This document shows, piece after piece, positions 43,220 through 53,036 of a DNA stretch of 64,000 nt. Where the stretch lies: assembly GCF_025995175.1 (NCBI RefSeq), contig NZ_BAPV01000043.1, positions 80,903 to 144,902 on the forward strand, read 5' to 3'. How positions within the stretch are numbered: the stretch's first letter is position 1; every line of letters starts with the position of its first letter. This stretch comes from Asaia krungthepensis NRIC 0535 (GTDB taxonomy: Bacteria; Pseudomonadota; Alphaproteobacteria; Acetobacterales; Acetobacteraceae). Below the pieces are notes generated by a model. The model was not told where the DNA came from, made no database searches, and worked only from the letters and a program-made list of their open reading frames with translations. Made by a program: the position numbers and the translations under genes.

Positions 43220-44611
43220 ATGAGCTATGCTGCCACCCTTTCAGGCGAGCGCTACATGTTCCGCGATTTGAAACATCTCATGGGCTGTGCTTCTCCGTAC
43301 CGCTCGGGCGATGCGCTGGCCGGGCTCGGAGCACGCAGTGCCACGGAGCGTGTGGCCGCGCGATACGCCCTGGCCGACCTTCCCCTTACCGCCTTTCTCA
43401 ACGAGGCGCTCATCCCATACGAGGTCGATGATGTCACAAGGCTGATCATCGACACACATGATCGCCGGGCGTTCGAGCCGATTTCCTCGATGACGGTAGG
43501 GATGTTCCGTGACTGGCTGCTCTCTCACGAGGCCGATACGCGGAGCCTCACGGAGATTGCGCGTGGCGTCACCCCTGAAATGGCGGCCGCAGTCAGCAAG
43601 ATCATGCGCAATCAGGACCTGATTGCGGTGAGCCGCAAAATCGAGGTCATTACCAAATTCCGTAACACGATCGGGCAGCGGACCGTGCTTGCCTCACGCC
43701 TTCAGCCCAATCACCCCACCGACGACCTTCGGGGTGTTGCCATCTCGACCCTGGATGGCCTGCTCTATGGCTGCGGCGACGCCGTGATCGGCATCAATCC
43801 GGCGACTGACAACGTCGAGACGGGGCGCGCTCTGCTCGAAATGCTCGACACACTGCGTCAGACTTATTCAATTCCGACCCAAAGCTGCGTGCTGACTCAT
43901 GTGACGAATACCATCGAGATCATCAATCAGGGTGGACCGGTTGACCTTGTCTTCCAGTCAATCGCGGGGACACAGAAAGCCAATGAAGGCTTCGGTGTCA
44001 CGCTCGATATTCTCGCCGAGGCACAGAGCGCTGCGCACGGCCTGAGGCGCGGCACTCTGGGCGATAACGTCATGTATTTCGAGACCGGTCAGGGCGCGGC
44101 GCTTTCGTCGGATGCCCATCACGGCATCGATCAGCAAACGGTGGAGGCGCGAGCCTACGCGGTCGCCCGGGCTTTTGATCCCCTGCTCGTCAACACGGTC
44201 GTCGGGTTTATCGGCCCTGAGTACCTCTATGACGGCAAGCAGATCATCAGGGCCGGGCTAGAGGACCATTTCTGCGCCAAGCTGCTTGGCGTGCCGATGG
44301 GCTGCGATGTCTGCTACACCAACCATGCAGAAGCCGATCAGGACGATATGGATGCGTTGATGCTTCTGCTCGGAACGGCCGGGGTCACCTTCCTGATCGG
44401 TGTGCCTGGCGCAGATGACATCATGCTCAATTACCAGAGCCTCGCCTTCAGCGACATTCTCACGACACGGTCGCTTCTGGGCCTGAAGCTGGCACCGGAA
44501 TATGGGGCGTGGCTGGAACAGATGGGATTATATGACAGCGCCTCGGGCCGGGTCTTGTCGCGCAGTCCCGGCGAGACGCGGCTTGCTGGCCTGATTGGCT
44601 GGCAGTCATGA
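43220..44611 (+). CDS. eutB: Ethanolamine ammonia-lyase large subunit
   Basis: A 463-residue catalytic subunit. With EutC and adenosylcobalamin it splits ethanolamine into acetaldehyde and ammonia. Diagnostic segments: FRDLKHLMGCASPYRSGDALAG at the N-terminus, FRNTIGQRTVLASRLQPNHPTDD, the substrate loop IGINPATDNVE, LVFQSIAGTQKANEGFG, FETGQGAALSSDAHHGIDQQT and GCDVCYTNHAEADQDDMD. Length is normal. ATG 43220 has GGAAGGAG nine bases upstream; an ATG directly on that site is rejected. The stop overlaps eutC (ATGA). Acetaldehyde produced could feed the alcohol or aldehyde dehydrogenases. Confidence 0.97.
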   Translation: MSYAATLSGERYMFRDLKHLMGCASPYRSGDALAGLGARSATERVAARYALADLPLTAFLNEALIPYEVDDVTRLIIDTHDRRAFEPISSMTVGMFRDWLLSHEADTRSLTEIARGVTPEMAAAVSKIMRNQDLIAVSRKIEVITKFRNTIGQRTVLASRLQPNHPTDDLRGVAISTLDGLLYGCGDAVIGINPATDNVETGRALLEMLDTLRQTYSIPTQSCVLTHVTNTIEIINQGGPVDLVFQSIAGTQKANEGFGVTLDILAEAQSAAHGLRRGTLGDNVMYFETGQGAALSSDAHHGIDQQTVEARAYAVARAFDPLLVNTVVGFIGPEYLYDGKQIIRAGLEDHFCAKLLGVPMGCDVCYTNHAEADQDDMDALMLLLGTAGVTFLIGVPGADDIMLNYQSLAFSDILTTRSLLGLKLAPEYGAWLEQMGLYDSASGRVLSRSPGETRLAGLIGWQS

Positions 44612-45396
44612 CCGATCCAGTCAATCAGGAACCGCCGCGCGAGATCGATGACCCATGGCGTGTCATGCGTGCCGCAACACGTGCGCGGATCGGGTTGGGG
44701 CGCAGCGGCAATGGCCAGGTGACGCGGGATGTACTCGCTTTCCAGGCCGATCATGCACGCGCGCGCGATGCCGTGCATACCCCACTCGACACCGAGGCAC
44801 TGAGGCTTGGCCTTCGTCCCCGACAGGCACTCACCGTGACCAGCGCCGCCAAGGACAGACCGGGCTTTCTCGGCAGACCTGACCTGGGACGGCGTCTGGG
44901 GATTGAGTCGCGCGAATGCCTCGAACGCGGCGACTGGGACCTCGTCTTCGTGCTTGGAGACGGGCTGTCTGCGCAGGCCGTAAGCAGGCATGGGCCTTCA
45001 CTCGTCGCCTCTTGCTGCGATGGTCTGCCCGGTTGGCGTATCGCACCACCGATCATCGCCCTGCAATGCCGCGTGGCACTGGGCGACGATATCGCCGCCT
45101 GCCTGGGAGCACGCATGGTCGCCGTGCTGATTGGCGAGCGCCCCGGCCTGACCGTGTCTGACAGTATGGGCGTCTATCTGACCCACGCCCCCGCGCCCGG
45201 TACGCCCGACTCAAAGCGCAATTGCCTTTCCAATATCCACGATCACGGGCTCAGCCCCGCGGAGGCGACCGTCAAGCTGCTCTGGCTGATCAACGAGGCA
45301 AGGCGTCTCGGCCTGACCGGGGTCGAACTCAAGGAACGCACCCCACAAGCGCCCTCAGAGCTACAGAGAGAAGAAAAAGGACGCCTCGCGCCGTGA
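44608..45396 (+). CDS. eutC: Ethanolamine ammonia-lyase small subunit
   Basis: A 262-residue subunit that helps bind the cobalamin cofactor. Seen: ATRARIGLGRSGNGQVTRDVLAFQADHARARDAVH, VTSAAKDRPGFLGRPDLGRRL, LVFVLGDGLSAQAV, AARMVAVLIGERPGL-like LGARMVAVLIGERPGL, and SDSMGVYLTHAPAPGTPDSKRNCLSNIH. All are standard EutC features. It overlaps eutB by 4 bases and the permease by 4 bases, so the three genes are translationally coupled. Confidence 0.97.
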   Translation: MTDPVNQEPPREIDDPWRVMRAATRARIGLGRSGNGQVTRDVLAFQADHARARDAVHTPLDTEALRLGLRPRQALTVTSAAKDRPGFLGRPDLGRRLGIESRECLERGDWDLVFVLGDGLSAQAVSRHGPSLVASCCDGLPGWRIAPPIIALQCRVALGDDIAACLGARMVAVLIGERPGLTVSDSMGVYLTHAPAPGTPDSKRNCLSNIHDHGLSPAEATVKLLWLINEARRLGLTGVELKERTPQAPSELQREEKGRLAP

Positions 45397-46748
45397 AACA
45401 AGAACTGCCAGCAGTAAGTGCGATGCCCCCGCAGCTCAACCGGAAACTCAGCGCCTTCCATCTATGGGGTATCGCCGTCGGGCTGGTTATCTCCGGAGAG
45501 TATTTTGGGTGGAGTTATGGCTGGGCCACCGCGGGTACGCTGGGTTTTCTGGGTGCGACGATTTTTGTAGCGTTCATGTATACCGCGTTCATCTTCAGTT
45601 TTACCGAGCTCACCTGCGCCATTCCTCACGCTGGAGGACCTTTCGCCTATGCGGAGCGTGCTCTTGGCAGGTTGGGCGGCACTGTCACGGGGTTGGCGAC
45701 ACTCGTCGAATTCATTTTCGCCCCACCTGCGATAGCGCTTGCCATCGGCGCCTATCTGAACGTGCAGTTCCCCGGTCTGCCGCCCAAACTGGCGGCAACA
45801 GGAGCCTATCTGGTTTTCATGACGCTGAATATTGTGGGGGTCCAGATCGCGGCCACGTTCGAGCTCTTCGTCACGATCGCAGCGATCGTCGAACTGCTCG
45901 TCTTCATGGCAGTCGTCGCGCCTGCTTTTTCCTGGGCGAACTTCAACCATAACGGGTGGGGGGCAGGATCCCATTTCGGCTTTACCGCAATGGGCGGTGT
46001 TTTCGCGGCAATTCCCTTCGCCATATGGTTTTTTCTGGCCATAGAAGGGGTTGCGATGGCCGCCGAGGAGGCGCGCACCCCTCAACGCTCCATCCCTGTT
46101 GCCTATAGCGCCGGCGTTCTCACCCTCGTGACGCTGGCGTTCGGGGTCATGATCTTCGCCGGAGGCTCAGGCGACTGGGCGACACTCGCCAATCTGAATG
46201 ACCCTTTGCCTCAGGCCATGAAACGCGTAGTCGGGTCACAAAGCCCGTGGCTCTCCATGCTGGTATGGCTGGGCCTGTTTGGGCTCGTCGCCTCTCTCCA
46301 TGGGATCATCATGGGATTTGCCAGGCAGATTTACGCGCTTGCCCGGGCAGGAATTCTGCCGACAACGCTGGGACGACTGCATAATCGCTTCCACACCCCT
46401 CATCGCGCGACCATTGCCGGAAGCGCGATCGGAATCGTTGCCATTTACGCCGATGATGTCGTCTCGATTGGCGGTCAGTCCCTGACGGCCATCCTCGTGA
46501 CACTCTCGGTTTTCGGCGCCCTGACCATGTACGTTATGAGCATGATCAGCCTTTTCGTCCTGCGTCGCAAAGAACCCGGTCTCGAGCGAGGATACAAGGC
46601 GCCGCTCTATCCCTTGCTGCCCGCCATTGCCCTTTCAGGGGCTGCAGTCTGTTTTATTGCCGTTTCGTATTGTAATTTCTTATTGTTTCTGGTCTATATT
46701 ACACTTCTGATTATCATTGCCATAATATCAAATAATCTCACAAGATAA
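45393..46748 (+). CDS. eat: Ethanolamine permease (APC family)
   Basis: A 451-residue inner-membrane transporter with 12 predicted helices. The first helix ISGEYFGWSYGWATAGTLGF is typical of ethanolamine permeases, and helix 3 has FTELTCAIPHAGGPFAYAERALG. The C-terminal loop LRRKEPGLERGYKAPLYPLLP is the APC-type signature. I chose GTG 45393, which overlaps the eutC stop and has AAGGA upstream; ATG 45423 is an alternative. It supplies substrate to EutBC. No microcompartment or EutA reactivase gene is present in this locus. Confidence 0.92.
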   Translation: MKQELPAVSAMPPQLNRKLSAFHLWGIAVGLVISGEYFGWSYGWATAGTLGFLGATIFVAFMYTAFIFSFTELTCAIPHAGGPFAYAERALGRLGGTVTGLATLVEFIFAPPAIALAIGAYLNVQFPGLPPKLAATGAYLVFMTLNIVGVQIAATFELFVTIAAIVELLVFMAVVAPAFSWANFNHNGWGAGSHFGFTAMGGVFAAIPFAIWFFLAIEGVAMAAEEARTPQRSIPVAYSAGVLTLVTLAFGVMIFAGGSGDWATLANLNDPLPQAMKRVVGSQSPWLSMLVWLGLFGLVASLHGIIMGFARQIYALARAGILPTTLGRLHNRFHTPHRATIAGSAIGIVAIYADDVVSIGGQSLTAILVTLSVFGALTMYVMSMISLFVLRRKEPGLERGYKAPLYPLLPAIALSGAAVCFIAVSYCNFLLFLVYITLLIIIAIISNNLTR

Positions 46749-46781
46749 AGGACAGATAATCAATAATAGTCCGGATATGCG

Positions 46782-48302
46782 ATGGACAAACCAATCGGCC
46801 GAATGCTCTTCGCAGGCACGGTCTTCATTCTCGGATCAACCTCCTGCCGCAAGGCGTCCGCTCACGAACCTTCAGCAAGCGCGGCTTCTCACTCTTTGGA
46901 CGGCGTCAGCACTTTCCAGAGCGAGAACGTGGAAACAGACCGGGCCAGCCCTCCCCAGCGTATGGAGGATATCCAGCGGGGAACCGGCCCTCTCTCGGAC
47001 CATATTGGCAACGCGCCTGGCCCAGGCGACGCCTCCGGTATTCCCGCACAAGCGAACGGCAATCTTTTCCCTGCCGTGCCCCCCAATCGCCCGACATACT
47101 GGAACGGCATAGAAGGGCATCTCACTGTCGAAGGGGGCATCGCAGGAAATCCCTGGACAAGATCTGGGCGTAATTTCGGTCAGTTTTATGTCGATCGCGC
47201 CAACACGGTCACGCTCAACCAGATCATGGGGGCGCTCTCTCATCCCGTGACCAATATTGGATCAGGATACGGTCTCGGGTTCGTGATGGAAGTGATGTAC
47301 GGCTCTGATGCACGCTTCGACCCAACAATCGGCATGGCGGACAAGGCGCTGACAGGGCTCTATCAGATCGCCCCGAGCCAGGCGCATATCGATCTGCATG
47401 TGCCTTGGTTCGTCAAGCAAGGGATCGATCTGCAACTCGGTCAGATCTGCGGGATCATGGGTGCCGAAGGTACCCCGGCCCTTGCCCGCCCATTTTATAC
47501 GGTGAATTACGCCTCGGCCTATATCGTGCCGTTCGAGACGGTCGGTATTCTCTCAACCACCCATTTTACCGGACATCTCGATGGTATACTGAGAGTGGAC
47601 GCGGGCAATTCCACCACTTTTGGCAATGCAGGTAATAACAGCCGCCCGAAAGGATATATCGGCCTCGCTTTTACTCATCTCATGGCGGGGAAACTCGACG
47701 GGCATCTCATCGGTCATTTCGGGCCCCAGGGGAATAACGGCCCTGTGCGTCGCTCCCCGGATGGCTGGACCAGTATCGGTATCGGACGCGCCGCCAATCG
47801 AGAGATGCTCTTTAACGGAGATGTCCTGCTGACCTATCATTTTGATGACCAGGTTTCGATGACAGTGAACGGCACCTATCTGCATGACAATATCACGCGC
47901 GATGACAGCTACGGGGTCACGACCTAACTGGCCTGGGACATCGACCCGAGCCTGCGGCTGAATTTTCGTGGCGAAGTGTTCAGGGATAACACGGGGGCCA
48001 TGATCGCTGCCTATGTCAGCACTACATCCTATACCGACATGCTCCGCAATGTGCCTTATCCCTACTATGTTGCGTCGCCTACGACCTATGGCGCCCTGAC
48101 TGTCGGCGCGAGTTGGAAGCCCGAATTCATCAACCGGCATATCCATACCGGTCAGTTCACATTCCGTCTGGAAATCAGACTCGACAAATCGCTCAATGGC
48201 ACACGTCAATTCAACCGCCCGGCCCCTTTGGGTGAGACGGTGGTGCGCGATGGGACCAACAATATGCTCTGGTTCTCCTGCGACGCGATCTGGTCGTTCT
48301 GA
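46782..48302 (+). pseudogene. OmpL-like/BBP2 outer-membrane barrel broken by an in-frame TAA
   Basis: The frame from 46782 runs through a lipid-like signal region (GRMLFAGTVFILGSTSC) into a beta-barrel of the putative porin-2 type: HLTVEGGIAGNPWT, FGQFYVDRANTVTLNQ, GLGFVMEVMYGSDARF, PWFVKQGIDLQLGQ and LTYHFDDQVSMTVNG. At 47925-47927 a TAA follows GVTT. The same frame then continues without any further stop to 48302 with LAWDIDPSLRLNFRGEVFRDN and a proper barrel end, CDAIWSF. One base change from TAC/TAT (Tyr) explains it. Without suppression, the product lacks the last ~125 residues and cannot complete the barrel. It follows eat by 33 bases. Confidence 0.85.
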
Positions 48303-48387
48303 ACCGCGGATGCCAGAAGACGATACGTCAGGGCAAACCAACCGACGGGCTAACTCACCTCGCCTTGCCGGTCAGGCTAGGACGCAT

Positions 48388-49320
48388 CTAGCGCTCTTCG
48401 CGGAAGTAGGGAATGCCAAGTGCTGCCGGTGCCGCCATCAGGCGCCGCATGCCTGGTAAAACCAAGGCAGGCAGGATCATGAACATGATCGTGCCGAGAT
48501 ACGGAGTCATGTTCAGGACGGCCGGGGCAATCGGCCAGCCCTGCGCCTGGCCAAAAAAGCTGAGCGACATCACCAGTCCGAACAGCAAAGCGGAAGCCGC
48601 CGCGAAGACAGGCCGATAGCCACAGAAAATCACCAGCGCTACGGCAATCCACCCACGCCCGGCAATCATGCCTTCAGACCATACGGGCATCACGGAAAGC
48701 GTCATGTCGGCCCCCGCGAGTCCGGCAAGCGCGCCCCCGGTCACGACGGCCCACAGGCGATAGCGCCGGACCGGTATCCCCACAGCATCCGCCGCGGCAG
48801 GATTTTCGCCAACGGCGCGCAGGCTCAACCCCAGTCGCGTACGGAAGAGCAGGCAGTGGCAGGTAATCGGCAGGATGATGAAGGCGAGATAAACGAACGG
48901 GCTCTGAATGAACACAGGACCGATACCGGGCAGACGGGACAGACCCGGGACAGACCACGAGCCGAAAATGGCAGAGACCGGAAGCCCCGCTACGGCATGC
49001 CCGAGAACAGCGCTGAGCCCCAGTCCGAGAAAAGTGAGCGCCACGCCGCAGAGTGTCTGATTGGCGGAACCGTTGACCGTCGCCAGGCCAAGCACGAGAG
49101 CACCGGCACTTCCCGTGATCAGGGCGGCAAGGCATCCGAGCCATGGAGAGAGCGAGGCATCGGCGGCCAGAACGGCCATGACAGCGCCAAGCGCCATGAG
49201 GCCCTCAACCCCAAGATTGATCACCCCGGCCCGTTCGGCAATCACCTCGCCCTGCGCCGCCAGAGCAAGGATGCTGCCATAGGCCAGGGCATGGAGAACG
49301 AGTGGCAGGAACGCCGTCAT
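48388..49320 (-). CDS. BMP-type ABC transporter permease 2 (nucleoside/purine)
   Basis: A 310-residue inner-membrane permease of the branched-chain-permease-like superfamily. It begins YGSILALAAQGEVIAERAGVINLGVEGLMALGAV, the signature of YufQ/NupQ-type permeases for purine nucleosides. RTRLGLSLRAVGENPAAADAVGIPVRRYR is the cytoplasmic EAA-like loop that docks the ATPase. About eight helices. It is the last gene of an operon whose members all overlap by 4-10 bases; its start overlaps the first permease by 4. It pairs with that permease, a two-module ATPase and a BMP-family binding protein. Confidence 0.92.
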   Translation of the reverse strand: MTAFLPLVLHALAYGSILALAAQGEVIAERAGVINLGVEGLMALGAVMAVLAADASLSPWLGCLAALITGSAGALVLGLATVNGSANQTLCGVALTFLGLGLSAVLGHAVAGLPVSAIFGSWSVPGLSRLPGIGPVFIQSPFVYLAFIILPITCHCLLFRTRLGLSLRAVGENPAAADAVGIPVRRYRLWAVVTGGALAGLAGADMTLSVMPVWSEGMIAGRGWIAVALVIFCGYRPVFAAASALLFGLVMSLSFFGQAQGWPIAPAVLNMTPYLGTIMFMILPALVLPGMRRLMAAPAALGIPYFREER

Positions 49321-50357
49321 GATTTTGTCTCCAGACGCACATAGGCTGCCAGCTCATCGCTTACTGCAACGGCAAAGACCAGAAGCCCCGTGATGGCCAG
49401 CACTGAAGAGGCACTGACCTGGAGGGTCTGCAACACGATGCCAGTATTGAGGATCACCGCCATGAGGAAGGCAGCAGGAATGAGAGCATAAGCCGATTGG
49501 CGCGCCAGCAGCGCCACGACGATCCCGAGATATCCATAGCCATGCGCAAGCCCGCCCTGGAGACGATGGACGGTTCCGAGCACTTCCATCATGCCGCCAA
49601 GACCCGCCAACGCCCCCGATGCGACAAGAGCCGTGAAGAGGCGCGGCGCAACCCTTATGCCTGCGTAGCGTGCAGAGTCAGGATTGGAGCCGCAAAGGGA
49701 TAATTCATAGCCGAAACGGCTTCGTTTAAGCAGGGCGCCCAGCGCTACGACAAGTGCCAGAGCCACAGGACCGCCCCAATGAACGACGCTGTACACAGAC
49801 GGCAAAGCCAGCATCATACGCTGGCTTGAAACCTGCGCGTCCGTCACGTGATCGGCCCAGGGACCTGTCACAAGATAATAGACAAGATAGGTAGCAATGA
49901 AGTTGAGAAGAAGCGTGGTGATGATTTCGCTGACGCCGAGCCATGCGCGCCCTGCGGCAGGCACAGCACTCCATGCGCCCCCGGCCACAAGGCTCGCGAG
50001 CATGGCGACGGGCAACGCAACAGGAGCCGGTAGAGGGGCGAATAACCCTACTGCCGCTGCAGCCGTTGCGCCTGCCAGAAACTGACCTTCAGCGCCGATA
50101 TTCCATAACCCTGCCCGCAGCGCGAGCCAGACTGCCGCCCCGGTCATGAGAAGAGGCGTCATGTAAAGAGCAAGATTTTCCAGTCCGAAAACCGTGCCGA
50201 AAGTCGATTTGAGCACGAGTCCGCAGACCATCCCCAGCGGCAGACCCAGCAGCACAAGAACGATTGCGAGAACGACAGCGACCGCACACAGGGCCAGGGC
50301 CCTTCCGATCATGATGCGTCTTGCCGGAACGACAGCCAGTCTGGTCCGTCGGCTCAT
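49317..50357 (-). CDS. BMP-type ABC transporter permease 1
   Basis: A 346-residue permease matching the YufP/NupP type: KSTFGTVFGLENLALYMTPLLMTGAAVWLALRAGLWNIGAEGQFLAGA is diagnostic, and RSRFGYELSLCGSNPDSARYAGI is the ATPase-docking loop. It forms the translocation channel with the following permease gene. It overlaps the ATPase gene by 4 bases. Transport of purine nucleosides or nucleobases is typical of this family; here the neighbouring deaminases and oxygenase point to a modified purine base. Confidence 0.92.
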   Translation of the reverse strand: MSRRTRLAVVPARRIMIGRALALCAVAVVLAIVLVLLGLPLGMVCGLVLKSTFGTVFGLENLALYMTPLLMTGAAVWLALRAGLWNIGAEGQFLAGATAAAAVGLFAPLPAPVALPVAMLASLVAGGAWSAVPAAGRAWLGVSEIITTLLLNFIATYLVYYLVTGPWADHVTDAQVSSQRMMLALPSVYSVVHWGGPVALALVVALGALLKRSRFGYELSLCGSNPDSARYAGIRVAPRLFTALVASGALAGLGGMMEVLGTVHRLQGGLAHGYGYLGIVVALLARQSAYALIPAAFLMAVILNTGIVLQTLQVSASSVLAITGLLVFAVAVSDELAAYVRLETKS

Positions 50358-51946
50358 GCCCCCCCTCCTGCATCACGACCGCTCATGAGGGCTCCGAGTG
50401 TTGCCCGGTCGAAGCCGGAACGATCCACGATTGTCATCAATCGACCTGCGCAGAGTACCGCGATACGGTCACTCAGGGCCATGAGTTCGTCCAGATCCTC
50501 CGACACGAGGACGACGGCACGCCCTTCATCGCGAATTTCGGCCAGGGCCTCGCGCATAAGGGATATCGCGCCAATATCCAGCCCCCGGCTGGGATAGCTT
50601 GCAATCAGGGCCAGATGGCTGATCATCCTCTCACGCGCCAGGACAAGTCTCTGCTGGTTGCCTCCCGACAATCCGCGCATGGGTGTGGAAGGGTCCGCCA
50701 CCGTCACGCGGGCCTGATCGAGTAGCGACCGCGTGAAATCGCGCGCAGCCGCCGCGTGGTAGGCCATACGTCCTCCCACCGGATGGGTACGGAAGACGCG
50801 CATCACCGCGTTCTCTGTTACCCCCAGAGCCGGTGCGAGCGCCTTGTGAAGCCTGTCTTCGGGCACATAACCGATACCGGCCTTCCTGAATTCTCCCGGC
50901 CCACGCCCCTGCATGGCGGTCCCCGCAACATGGACCTTCCCGCTCAGAGGAATGCTCAGCCCTGCAAGGATATCGGCAAGTTCCGACTGGCCATTCCCGG
51001 TCACTCCGGCGATACCGAAAATCTCCCCGGCCCGGACATCGAGAGAGAGCGGGTGCAGCCGTAATCGGCCGGCGCTGTCACGAAAGCTGACGTCCTCAAG
51101 CGCGAGGACAACATCCGCCCTTCCCCGCGGTGCTGACCGGGGATAGGCCGTTTTCTGCTCAACCGGACGGCCGATCATTTCGGTAACCAGCGTGGCAGGG
51201 TCCGTCTTGTCCACCCGGTGACTCCCAGCAACGCGACCATGACGAAGCACGGTCACCTTGTCGGCCAGGGCCATGATCTCGTCGAGCTTGTGGCTGATCA
51301 GGATGACGGCTCCCCCGCCGTCGCGAAAGCGACGCAACGCAGCGTAGAGCTCGCCCACCTCCAGCGGACTGAGAACGGCGGTGGGCTCATCCAGTATGAG
51401 CAGTCTCGCCCCACGGGACAACACACGCAGGATTTCCACGCGCTGCTGCTCGCCCGACGTCAGGCTGTCGATCGGAGCATCCGGACGGATATCGAGACCG
51501 AAGCGTTTTGCTTCTGCCTGAGCGCGTTCCGCGAGGGCCGCAGCGGAAAGCCATCGTCTGGTCTCGCTCCAGCCCAAGGCGAGGTTCTCCGCCACGGTGA
51601 AGCGGGACACCAGCTTGAAGTGCTGATGGACCATGCCGATACCCGCGCGGATTGCGGCCTCGGGACCGTCGAAGGTTACGCCGTAACCGTCGAGGATCAG
51701 CTCGCCCTCATCTGCCTGATAGAGGCCCGTGACAACATTCATCAGTGTGGATTTCCCGGCGCCATTCTCGCCGAGCAGAGCGTGTATTTCTCCGGGATAG
51801 AAATCGATCGAGACATCCTTGTTCGCGATCACGCCCGGGAAATACTTGGCAATTCCGGAAAGGGAGAGGAGCGGTGGCGTCCCTGCGGGCAGGCTTTCGG
51901 GCCGTGCCCCCTGAACGGCGTTGGCATCGTGCAGATACTCAGACAA
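50354..51946 (-). CDS. BMP-type ABC transporter ATPase, two fused nucleotide-binding domains
   Basis: A 530-residue cytoplasmic ATPase with two ABC modules, as in YufO/NupO and sugar importers. Module 1 has Walker A GENGAGKSTLMNVVTG (~residue 55), signature LTSGEQQRVEIL and Walker B LLILDEPTAVLS. Module 2 has the degenerate Walker A GVTGNGQSELADILAG, signature LSGGNQQRLVLAREM-like segment, and a Walker B altered to SYPSRGLDIGA, lacking the usual Asp-Glu, as is common in these double ATPases. It energises import through the two permeases. It overlaps the binding-protein gene by 8 bases. Confidence 0.94.
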   Translation of the reverse strand: MSEYLHDANAVQGARPESLPAGTPPLLSLSGIAKYFPGVIANKDVSIDFYPGEIHALLGENGAGKSTLMNVVTGLYQADEGELILDGYGVTFDGPEAAIRAGIGMVHQHFKLVSRFTVAENLALGWSETRRWLSAAALAERAQAEAKRFGLDIRPDAPIDSLTSGEQQRVEILRVLSRGARLLILDEPTAVLSPLEVGELYAALRRFRDGGGAVILISHKLDEIMALADKVTVLRHGRVAGSHRVDKTDPATLVTEMIGRPVEQKTAYPRSAPRGRADVVLALEDVSFRDSAGRLRLHPLSLDVRAGEIFGIAGVTGNGQSELADILAGLSIPLSGKVHVAGTAMQGRGPGEFRKAGIGYVPEDRLHKALAPALGVTENAVMRVFRTHPVGGRMAYHAAAARDFTRSLLDQARVTVADPSTPMRGLSGGNQQRLVLARERMISHLALIASYPSRGLDIGAISLMREALAEIRDEGRAVVLVSEDLDELMALSDRIAVLCAGRLMTIVDRSGFDRATLGALMSGRDAGGGA

Positions 51947-53036
51947 GCCCTGACACTCCCTCGACCTGCCAGTTCCAGTGGAAGATTTCCATATCGGTCA
52001 TGGTCTGACCTGCGGGAACCCGAACCTGTCCCTTTGAGTCCTTGATCGGTCCTGTGAAGGGGGACCACCCAGCCAGCATACGATCACGCGCGGCATCGGC
52101 TTCTCTCTGGATCGCCAGTGGCACGCGCGCTCCCCATGCATCGCGGTCCACACCATGGCCAAGGGTCAGGAATGTCCCGGCAGGGCGCCAGCGCCCTGCG
52201 ATACGCGCCTCGATAGTCTGCCGATAATAGGCGACGAAATCGAGCATGACCGAGCTGACATAGGCATCGGGTCCGAACTGACGCATATCCGTGTTCCACA
52301 TGGCGGCCCAGACACCGCGTTCCTGTGCGACACGCAGATAGCCGGGGTCATCCATGATTCCGCAGAGGAAATCGCAGCCACTATCGATCAGCGCGGCCCC
52401 TGCCGAGGCTGCGGCCTGAGGATCGAACCATGAATTGATGGAGATGACACGCATTGTCGCTTCCGGATTGACCGATCGCGCACCGAGCAACGTGGCATTA
52501 GCGCTCGCAATGACCGAGGTGGTCGGAAAAGACGCGATATAGCCCAGCCGACCGTTGCGACTCAGACGGGCAGCCGCGATACCGATCACATAGCTCGCGT
52601 ACCAGTGCGTGATATAGTACCAGCCCAGATTGCCTGTGACGTTGTTTCCATCGCATTCCAGAAAGCCCACATCCGGCGCTTGATTCGCGACATCCTTGAT
52701 GAAATCGCCATAATCCGATGTCGAGATCACCATCTGCGCGCCCTCAGCGACGAACTGGCGAAATATCCTCGTGGCATCGGCTGAATAGGGAATGCTCTCG
52801 ACATAGAGCGAGCGCATGCGCGGGAAATGATCCTTCAGGGCCCGGATGGCCTTGTCGTGCATCTGCGTCCAGCCACCGTCATTGACCGGGCTGGTATGGC
52901 CAAACCCTACGAGCAGATCCTCTTCGGCAATCGGAGCGAAACGTGTGGCCGCGCCCGCGCGCAACGGAAGGCCAGCGCAGCCCGCGGCGGCAAGAAGACG
53001 CCGGCGAGTGAGACCTTTGGAAAAGCTCAGTGACAT
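51939..53036 (-). CDS. BMP family substrate-binding protein (purine-type)
   Basis: A 365-residue exported binding protein. The N-terminus combines TRRRLLAAAGCAG: twin/triple Arg before a lipobox-like AAGC, so Tat export and lipidation are both plausible. The mature part fits the BMP (PnrA-like) fold: DLLVGFGHTSPVNDGGWTQMHDKA, YVESIPYSADATRIFRQFVAEGAQMVIS, NVTGNLGWYYITHWYASYVIGIAA and GRLGYIASFPTTSVIASANATLLGAR. Members bind purine nucleosides or bases. The start at 53036 overlaps the GST-like gene by 10 bases. Confidence 0.9.
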   Translation of the reverse strand: MSLSFSKGLTRRRLLAAAGCAGLPLRAGAATRFAPIAEEDLLVGFGHTSPVNDGGWTQMHDKAIRALKDHFPRMRSLYVESIPYSADATRIFRQFVAEGAQMVISTSDYGDFIKDVANQAPDVGFLECDGNNVTGNLGWYYITHWYASYVIGIAAARLSRNGRLGYIASFPTTSVIASANATLLGARSVNPEATMRVISINSWFDPQAAASAGAALIDSGCDFLCGIMDDPGYLRVAQERGVWAAMWNTDMRQFGPDAYVSSVMLDFVAYYRQTIEARIAGRWRPAGTFLTLGHGVDRDAWGARVPLAIQREADAARDRMLAGWSPFTGPIKDSKGQVRVPAGQTMTDMEIFHWNWQVEGVSGLV

